A stretch of 64,000 bases of DNA from the NCBI RefSeq assembly GCF_963675165.1, contig NC_087379.1, positions 2,980,201-3,044,200 of the forward strand, given 5' to 3'. The first letter of the stretch is position 1. Every line of letters begins with the position of its first letter. The position numbers were made by a program, and so were the translations under genes. The DNA comes from Halichondria panicea. Lineage: Eukaryota; Porifera; Demospongiae; Suberitida; Halichondriidae. Below are positions 22,550 through 34,800 of this stretch, in pieces. Under the pieces are notes generated by a model. That model ran no database searches, was not told the DNA's origin, and worked only from the letters and a program-made list of their open reading frames with translations.

Positions 22550-23687
22550 ATGGATATGTACTCTCTCACTTTCAGTCCTGATGAGCTGATCAACTGGTTA
22601 ACAGCCAAAGGGGTGGACTCAGAGGACTGTGCCAAGATCAGAAGTGAGATCGTATCTAGCAAGGGAAAGGGTAGCACAATAGGCTGCTAGGCCTCTCAAG
22701 GGTGCTCCCCATAACAAAAATAAAACACGAATAAAAATACCGTTTGAAATGAGAGGTCAATAAGCTGTAAGGTGGGGCTACTTTAAAACTAGTGAGAGAA
22801 TTTATACTACATACTACTACCGTACCCTCGCCCATCTCCTCTTTTGCTTCGAAGTTCTTGCACGAGGGTATTTTCACTCGATTATAAGCTGAAGAGTTGA
22901 GCATGCGCAGTAGCTGAATGCCACATGTTCACTATTAATTTTAATGAAGAAAGGAAGTTTTAGGTAGTAGCTAGTAAGACTATACTCCTTGCTGGACCAA
23001 GATCAGACATATAACTTTCTCTGTATGGATCTGTTTGCCCTTGAAGATGTATATGCAGGGAAAATTATGCAGAGAAAAGAAAACACAAAGTCCAAGAAAG
23101 TTATCACACAGGCCGGTTACCTTGCCTTGGTTTTCTGAAACAAAGTACCTCTGTAGGAGTATGACCTACCATCCTTTGGGAATTTTCTGCTACATGACAC
23201 AAGCTGCTACATGACACAAGCAACGAATATCGAATAGAGTCAGAGTCCACTTCTTCATGTTTATTCTCTACGTTTATAACGTTGTTGTTGTCAATGAAAT
23301 GTTCATACTATGTAAATACTAAAGAATTGTCATAGAGCAAAGTGTAAACCTCGCCGCGGATGGGCGTATATTCGAATGAAAAATATTCGAATGAAAACTC
23401 GCCGTTCGCGATTAAACGCCCAGTCCCCTAATAAGCCTAGACTTCTTGCAGAAAAGGGTGGGCGTATTTTCGCGAGGGTACGGTACAGAGCTATTCCACT
23501 ATTTGCAAAAAAAGAATATGTATATTAAACAGTTATTTCTAGCATTAGAATGACCTGTGAATTCTTTGTCTGTCCAGAGGCTAAGTTTCAAGGAGAGTCA
23601 TTTGTCTTGATAGAGGAGGAACATTTCGAGGAGTTGGGGATTCCCCCAGGTGCATCACGCCTCCACTTGGAGGACCTGATCAAAGAA
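22550..23687 (+). CDS. SAM-domain protein, first two exons (rest not found)
   Basis: Exon 22550-22643 (from ATG; donor A|GTGAGA) and exon 23578-23687 (acceptor TGTCCAG; donor GAA|GTAAGT) join in phase 1. Together they encode one sterile alpha motif: SPDELINWLTAKGVDSEDC, then KFQGESFVLIEEEHFEELGI and RLHLEDLIKE. SAM domains are five-helix protein-interaction modules and often precede kinase or adaptor domains. No further exon was found downstream, where a decayed retroelement begins at about 23,900. The gene is either cut off by insertion or continues through exons I could not see. Its intron carries a MITE (22818-23485). Confidence 0.6.
22818..23485. mobile_element. MITE, family C
   Basis: 668 bp with terminal repeats TACCGTACCCTCG ... 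CGAGGGTACGGTA inside the SAM-gene intron. A second copy (45837-46535, opposite orientation) shares the interior, including AACTTTCTCTGTATGGATCTG and TTCAGAAACCAAGG-type blocks. Confidence 0.75.
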
Positions 23688-23929
23688 GTAAGTAATACTC
23701 TGATACAGTGGTTTGCACAACAGTTGTCCAGAGCAAAGGCAACTTTTGTGAGCACTGCCCCAAATTCAGTCGAAAGAACTTATATTGACGTCATAAATAA
23801 TTTTTAAAGCAGCACTTCATAACCAAAAATTATCTCTTGTTACATAATCTTTTAGATGTAAAGAAGGCCACGTACCCCATACAAACTACACTGGATCCAG
23901 GACATAAAGTGGTCCACTCCTCGCGGAAG

Positions 23930-25740
23930 TGCTGAGCCACCCCCGATTATGAAAGGGTTGGGCCATTAGTGAAGGGGACCTTCACCCACCACACAGCGGT
24001 CGCCCACCCCAATCCAAACATGACCTAAGCCCCGCCAACTCATAATAACACAGCTACAAGGTATTGTCGACGACGAGTATCCAGCGAGTTGCTCACGAGG
24101 ACATAAGTCTTTATCACACAGTCCTCCATACCCTTTGCCGCCGATCCTGAAACTGTGGCTGCAGTACTTGGCCTGATCGACCAGCCAAACGTAGGGCTGA
24201 CTTAACCCTCTCCACGAAACAGGGGCGAGACTAAACCTTTCCGTCACTAAGTCCTGTCTAAGACTCCCTTTCTGAACGGTCAATGATTTGATGTGCGGTC
24301 AGAAGGGTGGTCAAAAGACAAACTTAAGTGGACACTCGCCGTCCCCAGGCACCCCGCACCGTAAAAACCGAAGAACAAAGACAGCACGCTGCCCATATCA
24401 TCTCCCAAACTGACTCTTCGAGTGATCGGCTTGCTCCTGTCTCAGCCTGATTCCGCTTGATCCGAGCCTCGGCCATGACGTCTTGGCAAACGGGCCCGAC
24501 GCTATCTGCAGGAACCGGATCGCTGATAGGTCTTATGCCCTCTCCCTCCAAGAAGGACAGGTCATCCCCCTTTCGGACAGGGTTGACACAAGCATTGAAC
24601 ACAAAATTTAAGGTACCTTGTTAACTTTTTTAGCCCTCCAAGTTTGGGCCGTCCAGTCGGGCCGAACCAGCTTGCACCAGTTCCTCCGAGATTGGTGAAG
24701 GAACACGGGCCACCAACGGACACACTTGGAAAAATAGAGGAAGGTTATCCCGTGACAAGCTGTATCCAGGAATGTGTTCGAAAAATGTTATAATGGGCCC
24801 CCAAACAGGCCCCCAAACACGAGTTTAAAATCGCCACCACCGCGACAGCCATCACGATCGGCAAGAGCTCCTCTACCGTAATGTGGAGCCATGTATATTG
24901 AAACCACGATGTCGCACCCCCAGGAGCCTGATGCATCCGAAGTGAGAATGATGTCCGGGCGTAGCTTGGATCTAGAGAACATAATCCGAGTGCCATTCCA
25001 GTCTGCCAGAAACAAAGACCACCAACGTCAGACCACTCCTACAAGCGTGTTCCTTCACCAATAGTCATCAAGGTAATGTATCAGGCTGTCAGCTAAGGCC
25101 GTGAAATTTTTGAGCGCGAGCAATGTACAGCGACTCCTCCCATACCATTCCCAGCAGGACTGTGACATTCCGATAGGCACTCTCGCAAACTTCCCTGTCC
25201 CAAATCAAGGATCACATCAACCCATTATCAGCACCACACGTCATAATTGGTGCCACATAACCCTGTGCCTGGCAACAACAAAACAACAACACGTAACCAT
25301 TCGTACACTAATGGTTCGTAACGAATCGTCTCTAAGTGGTGAAGTCTCTACCCGGCTGAGGGCCCCTACCGGAAAATCACACTTCCAGTTAAAACAGGCT
25401 CCCCGTATCTTCGTTCTATCCCGGTCGTAGTACTCCCTGGAGAACCCTTGACCCTAACCTGTCTTGCTACCCGTTGGCCAGTCAACTTTGGCTGCCTGTT
25501 CCTCATGAGGGTGCTTTTGGAGCACGCGATCCAACTCAGTAGGTAATGGCCGAGCTCCACCTCCTAGACCCACCTCCAAGCTCCATATTGTCCCGGAGAA
25601 GCTCTGCCATATCCACGTAGTTGTATTTTCTTTACTAACTTGGGTGGAAAAGGGGGCAGGCCGATTACACTGGCCTCCTTCGCTCCCCCCCTGGGGTAAG
25701 AGTACTGAGCTGCGTGACCTACACGCCATGCTCGGAGGAG
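23930..25740 (-). mobile_element. Decayed retroelement, probably DIRS-like
   Basis: Locally GC-richer than its surroundings. Minus-strand translation near 24960-24790 shows MFSRSKLRPD and TSDASGSWGC followed, in another frame, by LHITVEELLPIVMAVAV. This is the RT-to-RNase H order seen in DIRS-type elements (DAS is the RNase H signature). Upstream on the same strand lie low-complexity gag-like frames. Every frame is interrupted, and no terminal repeats were defined. A gypsy relative cannot be excluded. Confidence 0.45.
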
Positions 25741-26822
25741 CTTCGGTACACTACGTTATCCCACCCCGGCTCAGAGCCTACATTTTCACACGGGCACATT
25801 TTCACACGGGCATACACTTTCACCCCCCCCCCCCGCTCGGAGAGCATCTCCTGCCCTACATTTATCTACAGGGACCGTACTGCCAGCCCCGACAGAATTC
25901 AATGACAATGTACGTACTATACGCTTGGATATTCTACTCTACCAAATGGGGAAAAATCCTTCCCCCCCTTTCGTGCTCCCTTTCTCGCTCTCTTCCTGAA
26001 TCACCTCCCGTAGTAGCATATCCCGGGTGAAAGTGTGGAGGAGAGCAATAGATGCAGGATTCAAAATGATTGAAGCAGCTACGATATTAGACAGGTGGTC
26101 GCACGAGGCTGGTCATCCTAATATGCATGCGCGTCCATACCCTTTTGCCGTTAACTACGTTTAATTACATAACACGTTCAGCAGCCATTGGATTTGCACG
26201 AAACTGACCAAATTCACAACCTCTGCCCCACCAGCAGGATTGACAGTGCAGTTGTGTGTTTTCAATTATTGCACAAATTTTGACTCATGTTTAAACTGCT
26301 CTATTTCTGCAGGGAAAGGCCACACCAAGAAAGTAACTGGATTAGATAGCTGTGATATTATAGTCTATGAATATTCTGATGCATTACTATTGATATTTGA
26401 AAAATTGCCGCATTTCGTCTTAGTAAGTAAGTAACATTCTTGAAAAGCATTTCCTCCTTGTACAGACATGTTCAGATACAGCCTCTAGTCATGTGGGCAT
26501 TTTTCTTAGAATTGCGTTCGCTTCCAAGAGGCAGATGACCTCTCAGGCTAAGACCACCACTAGGAGGGTGCCGCCTAAAAATCAGATGTTAAAAGCAGCT
26601 GGAGGGACCTTCCCACACACAACAAACTGTGCAATAAAACACGCCTCAAGGTTTTTCTCCTTAATATCATTCCTTTGCTATGGACATACAGTGGTCATAA
26701 GTACTCTGTTCCTAGCAGTCAAGTAGGGCATGTCCTAGTATTCCCATGGAAAAGAGAGAGAAAGTGCCCGCTTTTGTATCAGTTTCTAACCCAATGGATC
26801 GTGTTTGGTTTATATATGCACC

Positions 26823-27102
26823 TATCAATGATATGCCCCACCCCTACCCCCCACCTGGGGAGCACGTGGGGAAATGTAGTAGACCGCCTGGGGGAAGTGA
26901 CTTTCAGTTGTAGCCGCCCTCGACCTTTGTATTCATGTTATCTTTAATATACATAGGTACATGTAGTAAATTTTTTGGCCTACTCAACATGAGGAAAGTA
27001 CAAAGCTGATACGCCCGCCGCCCCATACATGGTCACTGATGGGTTGTCACTTCCCCCACGTTTCCCCCATATCACCCCAGGTGGTGGGGCATATCATTGA
27101 TA
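26823..27102. mobile_element. Short MITE with ATCAATGATATGCCCCACC ends
   Basis: 280 bp; left end TATCAATGATATGCCCCACC, right end GGTGGGGCATATCATTGATA. Imperfect complementarity extends inward (CACGTGGGGAAA / TTTCCCCCATAT region). No ORF. Confidence 0.7.
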
Positions 27103-27179
27103 CACAGTAGGTGAATTAGCAGTAAGTTGCAAATGAGTGTTCAGTTGATTTGGTTCTATGTATAAATTATGTATGTGCA

Positions 27180-27595
27180 GCAAATCGTGGTTCCTCAACT
27201 AAAGTCAGTACAAATGCGGAAAATGTTTCAAAAGGCTCAAAGGAGGAAAATGCTACAATGTGGTTGAATCTGACTGGTGATGGTAGGTACAAGGAGTACC
27301 TATAGTGATGCACGAGTTTGGCCATGCTTTGGGTCTGGGTCACGAGCATCAAAGAGCTGTTTTCTGGAACAACATCAAAATTTGGCTCTCTATTTAAGGA
27401 CGTTACGTCATATGGAGATATATTCCAGGAGAACCAAGATCTGAGTATGACCCGGACAGTATTATGCATTACCCTATAAAACATGCAATTTTTATGCGTT
27501 TATGCTCAGGTTTAATCCTAGTTGGCTTAAAGATGAATACAACGCCGAGACAAAGGTGAATCATCGTAGTGACATTACTGACAAACTTTCTTGAA
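27180..27595 (+). pseudogene. Astacin-type metalloprotease fossil
   Basis: Plus-strand translation from 27309 reads VMHEFGHALGLGHEHQR, an exact HExxHxxGxxHE zinc-binding signature of astacins (M12A), and later the Met-turn context YDPDSIMHYP. Between them a stop interrupts at WLSI*GRY. Downstream, SWLKDEYNAET follows after a frame change. There is no propeptide or signal sequence nearby. Living relatives are secreted proteases; this copy cannot encode one. Confidence 0.75.
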
Positions 27596-27893
27596 TGGAA
27601 AAGAAAGGGCCTGGCAGAAAATCTATCACATGTTGGTTGTGAAATCGTTGTGGCAACTTATTATGGTAAAAAGTTTACCCAATTATATATAATTATGCTT
27701 TTAGAGAATTTTATTGCAGATCATGTGACTAATACCTAGAGAGTTGAGAGAGACTTGAGAATCGGATCCGGAATTTTAGTCATAGGACACATAATTATAG
27801 TTAAATGTGTGGCCATGTTTAGTTAATTTTTGTATGAAATTGTTCATGATTTTGAATTTCAAGGGCAGTTTTTGATCCAGGGGGGATAACATC

Positions 27894-27926
27894 TTGCCTG
27901 ACTCAGCAATATGCTGAGTCAGGCAA
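27894..27926. repeat. Perfect 15-bp-arm hairpin
   Basis: TTGCCTGACTCAGCA - ATA - TGCTGAGTCAGGCAA. Confidence 0.9.
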
Positions 27927-28179
27927 AGCTTTTTTTTACATAGAGTTCAATCGTAGGGAGGGGATTGGCATAACGATCTGCGTTTCGGGTCTTCTTTCTT
28001 CCAGCCCATGTTTTTAACTACATGCATGCATGGCTGAGTTTTGTCTCTAAAATAATGTTATATCTAGTCAGCGACTTATATTTAAAAACAACTCGGTCAA
28101 GGCTTATACTGACTACGTACAGCAGTTTTCAGCACAACACACACAAATAGGGCTGTCCCAATTATTCTAGAAGAATAAT

Positions 28180-28692
28180 AGGTGAGGCTAAAAATATTAG
28201 AATGAAAGCACCACAGGTGCTGATGCCTCGGTGGAGATGCCAAAGCTACAAAGCTTTTATACACATGATAAAACAATTTAATTTTGCTGCATGCAAAAAC
28301 TCACAGAGTGGGTAATGACCTACCATGATTGTTGTTAAAAACGATTGATGCCAAAAGTTCAAGTAATGGCTGCATTAAGCAGAGCCTTGAAGCTCTCTTG
28401 TCACTCTTGCAGTTACCAATAGCTAGCGTTCTAGTGCAGAGCTAACTACTAAGTAGAGTAGCAACACTCGGTAAACAAGTTTGGCTATGTGCTCTACTGA
28501 AAAGGCTGCAATGGCATTCCAAGTAAGCAAAACTAGGCATAACTCGAGAACGAAGCATTATTTTGCAAATCCACGAATAAAAATCCAAGTAAACATGACT
28601 AGAAGCCTATAGAAACTCTTACTTGTACTTGATTCATCCTTGAGCAGCTGTAGCAGTCTACACACACAGACACACAAACACACTACCGTATA

Positions 28693-28695
<3 letters not shown>
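28180..28695. repeat. Dispersed repeat, family A, split by LINE (right part 31431-31455)
   Basis: Reverse complement of 8538-9100. Continuity across the LINE is clear: the left part ends CACTACCGTATATCT and the right part resumes GTATATCTCGCTTGCGCATG, as in the intact family-A terminus. Confidence 0.85.
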
Positions 28696-28731
<36 letters not shown>

Positions 28732-31422
28732 CCTTTATGGCGAAACGAGTAGTTAAGGTAAGTACAAACGGGTAGACAGATATAAATCGAAATCTAAGTA
28801 AGGTAAAGATATGAAGAACAAACATATAGTAAGTTTAGGTATGCCCATCAAGCACAGGTGATAGAGTTGGTGACCTGTGAATGAGCATGGAAGCATTCCC
28901 TCGCCAAAGGGCTATGCTGACTCTCCCAAAGAGGTGTTTAATGGTGACTGAGTCTCGGTCCGCGCCTGAGCGGAGACAAATTGACCGGCCGATATCACGG
29001 ATGGTTGAGATGAAGTCCTCTGCTAAGCCTCCCAGGGTTTCGGCCACAAGGGGAATGCATGTCATACCCACAGACCTGCAGCTGGGGAGATTGGAAGCCA
29101 GCTTACGCTGGACCCCCACTTGGAGAGCGTGGCCCTGGGTCCTTGCAGCCTCAGACAGTGTGAGAGACTGGAGAGGAGAAATGACATGGACGTCAAGAGC
29201 CGCTGGACGACCATTGATCCAGTTGGGGAGGAGGACGTCTGCAGGGCGAGAAGCCGAGTCAGGAACAAGCCCTGTAGTTTCTCTTGAGGGGCCCAGAGCA
29301 GCAGACTGAGCCGCTTTAAAAACAACGTCACGGACGGCGTTGTGACGGCTGATACGGTCACTGTTGCCTCCACATCCCACCTGGTGGTCACCAAGGGAGT
29401 CAGCAACACCATGACACTCAGGGCAGGTGAACTGGTCATTGTGCAGCGGGACCCCTAGCCAGTAACACAGGCAAGAGCGAAACTCCCTATCTTGGAGGTG
29501 AAGCCCGAGTGAGGGAGAAGGGATTACGTTCAGCCAGTCGTGAGCGTGAGGGAGACCAGTGGAGAGGGCCAGTGCTCGTGACCTAGTGGTGGGGGCCGAG
29601 GCTAACAGGCTCTTCATAACGGATTCATCAATAGCAGCAGAGAGGGCTCCCTGTCTGAGGGGAATGTCGATGTCGTTCAGAGTCTGCCAGTCAGGACGAG
29701 CAGAGGAGGAGGCAATGGCTGACACTGTTTCATCTAAGAAGATCGAAGGGGGAGGAGGGCGACCTAGGAGTCCTTCAACCAAGGGTGCCGAGCGAAGAGA
29801 GGAGTCCAGATATGCAGCAGGGGCATGAAGTGGGGCACTACGCAGCCCAAGCCCTCCTTTACTACAAGGGAGGGATGCCTTCTGCCACGACCAGTCCGAA
29901 AGAGGTCCTCCCAGGATACTCTCAAGAGCCCTCCGGATGGAGCAGTCAAAATCATGAGCAGTAGTGCCAACGCGGCCTGGGGGGCAGGCCCGGAGTACTG
30001 AGACAACTTTGGGAAGTGCAAGACATGAGCGTAGCAGAGTGGTTTGTGCTTGAGAGTCTTCAAGGGTGTGGAGAAGGTTCAGAGAGAGTTTGATCTTGTC
30101 TATGCGGGTTTGAAATGAAGCCTCGCAGAAATCAGGAGGACCGACTGGGCAACCAAGGAGTGAGAAGCCTTCACGGACTATGGGGATAGCCGAAGGAAGG
30201 GGGTTGACAGATTGATCAGCCTCAGCAGGAATATAGAGGAGAGACTTGGCTTTATTTAAGTGGAGGCCAATTCTCGGACCTTCTCTTTCAATGATCTCGA
30301 GAGCAGACAAGAGGTCGTTGGGCGAACCGATTAGGGTGCCATCGTCCAAATACCACGCATTAAGGGCCAGGCCTGGGACTTCAGATTGAATGCAATCAAT
30401 AATGGGTTGGAGTGTGAGGGCAAAACCGAGGGGGCCTAAAGGATCCCCTTGTTGAACTCCGCTGCAGCTGAGTAGGGAGTGGCTTCCCAGAAGAAGGTTG
30501 GGCTGGCTGGAGTAGCAGGCTTCTATCCAGGGGGAGAGAGAGGGGATGTGCTTGCGGAACTCCTGAAACATGCTTCCCCGATCGATGCTATTGAATGCAT
30601 TAGAAAAATCCACAAGGAGAGTCCAGCACCCGTCGCTGGGGCTTGAGGAGAAGTGGCTGGATACTGCGTGGATAATTGCTTCGCAGCCCCCTTTTACTCC
30701 AACGCCCAGCTGGTTTGGGAGAAAGTGGGGAAGAGCAGTGGGTCGGGTCGAGAAAGCGAGGCATTTCGAAGTGAGCCGACGAAGAGACTCACCGATGGCA
30801 ATTGGGCGTAATCCTCCACATTTCTTCTTAATAGCGATTAGAGTTGCCCCACAGAGATGAGGTGTGATGGAGGGTGGAGCACGGCCAGAAGCTAGCAGGT
30901 TTACCAGGCTGGTTAGAGAGAAGAGCAGTCTATTCCCGTGATCTGGTGACGGGCAAAGAACAGCCTCACGGAGGTGGCTTGGACGGAGACCAGAGGGGCC
31001 CGGGGCTGAGCCAGGGGGGAATGACTTAACTCCTTTCGAGACAATTGACTCCGTTAATTTGATTGGTGATGGGGTAGGGCCAGGGGGAGTCCCAGGAGGA
31101 GGAACCTGGGGGTGCTTGCTTAGCATGTCTTTCAGGACCGTTTCGTCTGCTGGGGCTGCTCCCTCTGAAGTAAGAGCCTTCATGGCTTTTCTGTATTGGC
31201 CGTTCTGAGCGGCATGTAAGGCCCTTTTGGCATTTTGGTTACGGAGGTTCGTCGGCTGTTTGCGACGAGAGGCTTGAGCTTGACTGCTCTCCACTGCTTC
31301 AGTCCAGAGGCCTAGGCAGTCCCCATCGTCCCAACGTTTGAGGCGAGACTTTACTAGCTTAAGGATTTCTCGCCAGCGGAGGCGATGGCCAGAAGCAGGG
31401 CTTGCTAGGACGCACTTGGCTA
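28696..31422 (-). mobile_element. 5'-truncated non-LTR retrotransposon (R2/NeSL-type)
   Basis: 2.7 kb on the minus strand. It ends in a tail of more than 30 A (seen as T 28695-28729) and is flanked by an 8-bp duplication GTATATCT (28688-28695 and 31423-31430). The body is one long frame with reverse transcriptase and restriction-like endonuclease. N-terminal DNA-binding zinc fingers expected for this class are absent, so the copy is 5'-truncated, as is typical of target-primed reverse transcription. Confidence 0.9.
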
Positions 31423-31441
31423 GTATATCTCGCTTGCGCAT
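28835..31441 (-). CDS. Reverse transcriptase + CCHC + restriction-like endonuclease
   Basis: An uninterrupted frame of about 868 codons counted from the ATG at 31441. That ATG lies in the flanking family-A repeat, not in the LINE; the frame also extends upstream to 31504. RT motifs in order are GSAPGPSGLRPSHLREA, LLVDFSNAFNSIDRG, GVQQGDPLGPLGFAL and AWYLDDGT (YLDD in place of the usual YADD/FADD). Near the C-terminus come a zinc knuckle CPECHGVADSLGDHQVGC and an endonuclease-like stretch RPADVLLPNWINGRPAALDV, matching the PD-x12-14-D layout of R2/R4/NeSL elements. Such proteins nick target DNA and copy their RNA at the nick. The frame has no stops, so the insertion is young. Translation would depend on the borrowed ATG. 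Confidence 0.85.
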   Translation of the reverse strand: MRKRDILAKCVLASPASGHRLRWREILKLVKSRLKRWDDGDCLGLWTEAVESSQAQASRRKQPTNLRNQNAKRALHAAQNGQYRKAMKALTSEGAAPADETVLKDMLSKHPQVPPPGTPPGPTPSPIKLTESIVSKGVKSFPPGSAPGPSGLRPSHLREAVLCPSPDHGNRLLFSLTSLVNLLASGRAPPSITPHLCGATLIAIKKKCGGLRPIAIGESLRRLTSKCLAFSTRPTALPHFLPNQLGVGVKGGCEAIIHAVSSHFSSSPSDGCWTLLVDFSNAFNSIDRGSMFQEFRKHIPSLSPWIEACYSSQPNLLLGSHSLLSCSGVQQGDPLGPLGFALTLQPIIDCIQSEVPGLALNAWYLDDGTLIGSPNDLLSALEIIEREGPRIGLHLNKAKSLLYIPAEADQSVNPLPSAIPIVREGFSLLGCPVGPPDFCEASFQTRIDKIKLSLNLLHTLEDSQAQTTLLRSCLALPKVVSVLRACPPGRVGTTAHDFDCSIRRALESILGGPLSDWSWQKASLPCSKGGLGLRSAPLHAPAAYLDSSLRSAPLVEGLLGRPPPPSIFLDETVSAIASSSARPDWQTLNDIDIPLRQGALSAAIDESVMKSLLASAPTTRSRALALSTGLPHAHDWLNVIPSPSLGLHLQDREFRSCLCYWLGVPLHNDQFTCPECHGVADSLGDHQVGCGGNSDRISRHNAVRDVVFKAAQSAALGPSRETTGLVPDSASRPADVLLPNWINGRPAALDVHVISPLQSLTLSEAARTQGHALQVGVQRKLASNLPSCRSVGMTCIPLVAETLGGLAEDFISTIRDIGRSICLRSGADRDSVTIKHLFGRVSIALWRGNASMLIHRSPTLSPVLDGHT

Positions 31442-31455
31442 GCGCACCGAGGCAT

Positions 31456-31690
31456 AATTATAATTATGATCCTTCCATATGGCAAGCCAGTGCCACAGGC
31501 CCACAGTTATGATTTATTATTCTAGCTCATGCAGTTCATGCTTTTGCTGTGGGGTACATGTTCAAGTGGTTGGCGTTTGGTGGAGACTATTTGCATGAGA
31601 TGCTCTAGGACCTGACCCACACTGATCATTTGTGTTCACAGAGTTTGAAAAGATGGTGCTACGAGTGGAAGAGAGTTTAAAATCACATCA
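31456..31690 (+). pseudogene. Broken copy of the helical-protein last exon
   Basis: Matches 16305-16570 (TTCAAGTGGTTGGCGTTTGG ... CTACGAGTGGAAGAGAGTTT). It has lost the acceptor-flanking CAGGTG and has other small deletions that destroy the frame. Part of the duplicated block that continues into the kinase 3' end. Confidence 0.85.
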
Positions 31691-31898
31691 AAAATCCAAA
31701 TATAAAAGTGTACTTTAGAAAATACAAATAGTATAAAAGTGTACTTTATATATTAGAAAATACAAATAGTATAAAAGTGTACTTTATATATTTAGAAAAT
31801 ACAAATAGTATAAAAGTATAAAAGTGTACTTTTCTTCTATAAAAATTGTAAGTCCAGTTACAAATATATAACGGAGCTTCTCACAGTATAGTGGCGAA

Positions 31899-34800
31899 CT
31901 AATGAATGCCCATAACCTCTTCAGCTGTAGGCCTCTTTGCAAAGTCAATTGTAAGGCATTCACTTGCTACTTTAACAAGGGAGTTCAACTCTGGTTGATC
32001 CAAGCATGTTTTCAACAACTCAATCAGGCAAATACTTGCAGACGTTGGCTCAATACTGGGATGCATACTGTTGCTTTTGCGGTTGGTCAGCATACAAGCC
32101 TGCATGGTAGTGTGTGTGTGTGCATGATATACATGTACCTTACTGACTTGAAAATACCCCACCCACCCCTTTGTGCAAAACTCATGCTTCGAAATCAAGG
32201 GGGGGGGGGGCTTAAATTTGAATGATTACCGACATGTTATCTAACAGGATAGTTTCAAGGTACTAAATTTTTGCAAACTAAATAGTTTGTTTTCGAGGAT
32301 AGACGTTCAAATGACCACACCCCATATGATAGAAAGGTCTTTATATAATACCGGAAGTAAACAAATTTTAAGGTTCGTTTATTTATTTCTGTTAACAGCC
32401 GACGGTTAGCACTTCAGTGCTCTAGTTTTTGAAGTACTAAATTTCACAGATTGCTCAATTAAACTAAACATTTTGCAGATTATATTTTTGAGGGTATAGG
32501 TTCAAAGACGACACCCCTACAGTAGAGAAATTGTTCAATACCATTACTAATAAGATTTATTTTGAGGTTCAAAGTCAATCTGCGAAAATTTAGTGCCACA
32601 AAAATAACTCGCTATACGGCACCTCTGCAATACATTTCCTGTTTGGCTAGGGGGGCTTAAATAAGAAGAGGGTATATTTTCGGGTGAGTACGGTAATTCA
32701 TTATATACATGACTGAATATAATTATGCATCACTTGTAGTACAAGTTATTGCATGAGCACCGAGTGCAACATGCCAATAATGGTGAGTGTACATAATTAT
32801 AGTGACAAGATATATTAATTTTATAGTACAAACCTCACGAATAGCCTGTTCTTTGCCCAGCATCTTAAGCAAAATCACACCCATACTCCAGATATCACAC
32901 CACGGACCTTCCACGTCATAGAGGATCTTGCCATCGATCAAAGTCTTCTTATACTCATCTCGACCGGGACATAGTTTGAATTGCTGTATTAAAAAATAGT
33001 GAAACCATTAGAGTTCAGGTACATATAATTATTTACATAATGGTAGTGCTGACATGTGTTGCAGTGTATACCGTAAAGCGGGTAACTTTCAGGTAACTTA
33101 TCCAGATGAAAGATTCAACCAAATTTAATGATATCATAGCAAACACCCACTCGCACATTAAGTGTTCACGTGGTTTTAAACTTTTGTTTTGCTGAAGCAG
33201 CTAAATGCTTCAGATTAGCCTAACACTATAGCTTGCTATCTTGTTTTGTCCACCGATGCATTATGTCCAAGACTAGTACATTTATAAGAGCTCTGGACAT
33301 TGTTTGCTGATTTTGCATGCAGAGGCTACTCGAATTATTGATGGATGTGGCTCATTTAGAGTCATTCTGGTAACCGAATATTTAAGCCATCCGAATGAGG
33401 TGGGGACCCCAGGTATTCGCGGGTAATTTTTGTAGGGTAAAATATTCGTTGAACTTGAACAGCGGTGATTTTCGTGAGTAAAAAAATCCAGTACCATACT
33501 CTACCGGGATTGTTCCTACCTCCACTTGTGAGTGAATGTTCCTGCATAAGCTAATTTGCCTCGAGAATACGACCACCAGGAAGTGATGCGTTTGTCAGTG
33601 ACCGGTGTAAGCTGATTAGCCTCTAGATAGAGCTAGATCTAATAATTTATTACCCTAGGCGCACGTGGGCGGCCACGGGTATAGTAGTCCATTTGTTTGT
33701 GTCTGCTCACCTGGATGTCATAGCGCTGCTTTACAGTATGGATAGCCTTCACAGCAACAAGTTATTAATTTTAAAGTGACAGATTTTGATATTAAAGCGT
33801 CGTTATTGCGAGCAAAATTAACCTACATGTAAGAAGCTTGAACTTGCACGTTGGCTGCATGGCCTCTAGCTATACATGCATCCTTTTTTCGAGGTACTGT
33901 ACGTATTTAGAGCTAAAGTGATCCTGTACCAGAAACAATGGAAAAGGTTCATTCTTAGTTTCTTAATGAGTGGGCATAATTTAAGGCAAACACCACGGGT
34001 GGGTTTAATTTCGAGACAAACTACTGTTTTCGAAATTAAGCCCATCCCACCTGTAGCTGCTTTGCAGCATGCAATTAGGGTGGGCGATCTTGGGTGGAAT
34101 AGGGTATGTGCACTGCACCGCATGCGTTCTGGTAACCAAGCCTAGGTTTACGTGGGTAAAAGTTTCGTCGAAGTCAGCTTGCCCACGAAAAAAACGAATA
34201 TTTACCCCACAAAATTTTCCCGCTATACGGTAATGTAATTAAACTCTGCTATATTATAAGTAATACGTACAATTTAACAATTATTTGATAATATCCTGTA
34301 ACTCACTTCAGGAGCTCTGTAAGAACGTGTCCCTTTCACACGCTCCATTTGAAGATCGGTCATGCTTGTCTCACACACGGAAAACTGATTGGGTTTCCGT
34401 GCAAATTTGGTTTGTTTTGCACAGTCAAAATCTGATATTTTGAGGGTGTACTTATCCTTGTCAACACATGTGCAATGGAGAATACCAACACAACTGCACT
34501 CCTTCTGGACCAGAATATTGCTAGCTGTGTGTGTGTATGTGGGGGAGTAAGGGAGGGGAGGGGGGAGTGTACAAGGCTCTAAATGAGCTCTTAGCTAAGT
34601 TACATGTACCTAAAATACTTGCTGGCTGTGTGTGTGTGTGTGTGTGTGAGGGAGAAAGGTTACAAGCAAAGTTACACGTACATACACTCATAATCATTGC
34701 TGGCTGTGTGTATGTGTGCGTATCGAGGGAGGAGGGAAGAATACAATGAGTTTTTTTACCAAATAATTACGCTGGCTGTTTGTGTGTGCGGGGGAGGGGT

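Noticed and set aside
23930..25740. Viral or bacterial origin for the GC-richer block
   Set aside because: RT/RNase H order and decay fit an old retroelement; no other foreign genes present.
28881..30860. Open frames on the plus strand opposite the LINE
   Set aside because: They are antisense shadows of the GC-rich reverse-transcriptase frame and show no domain.
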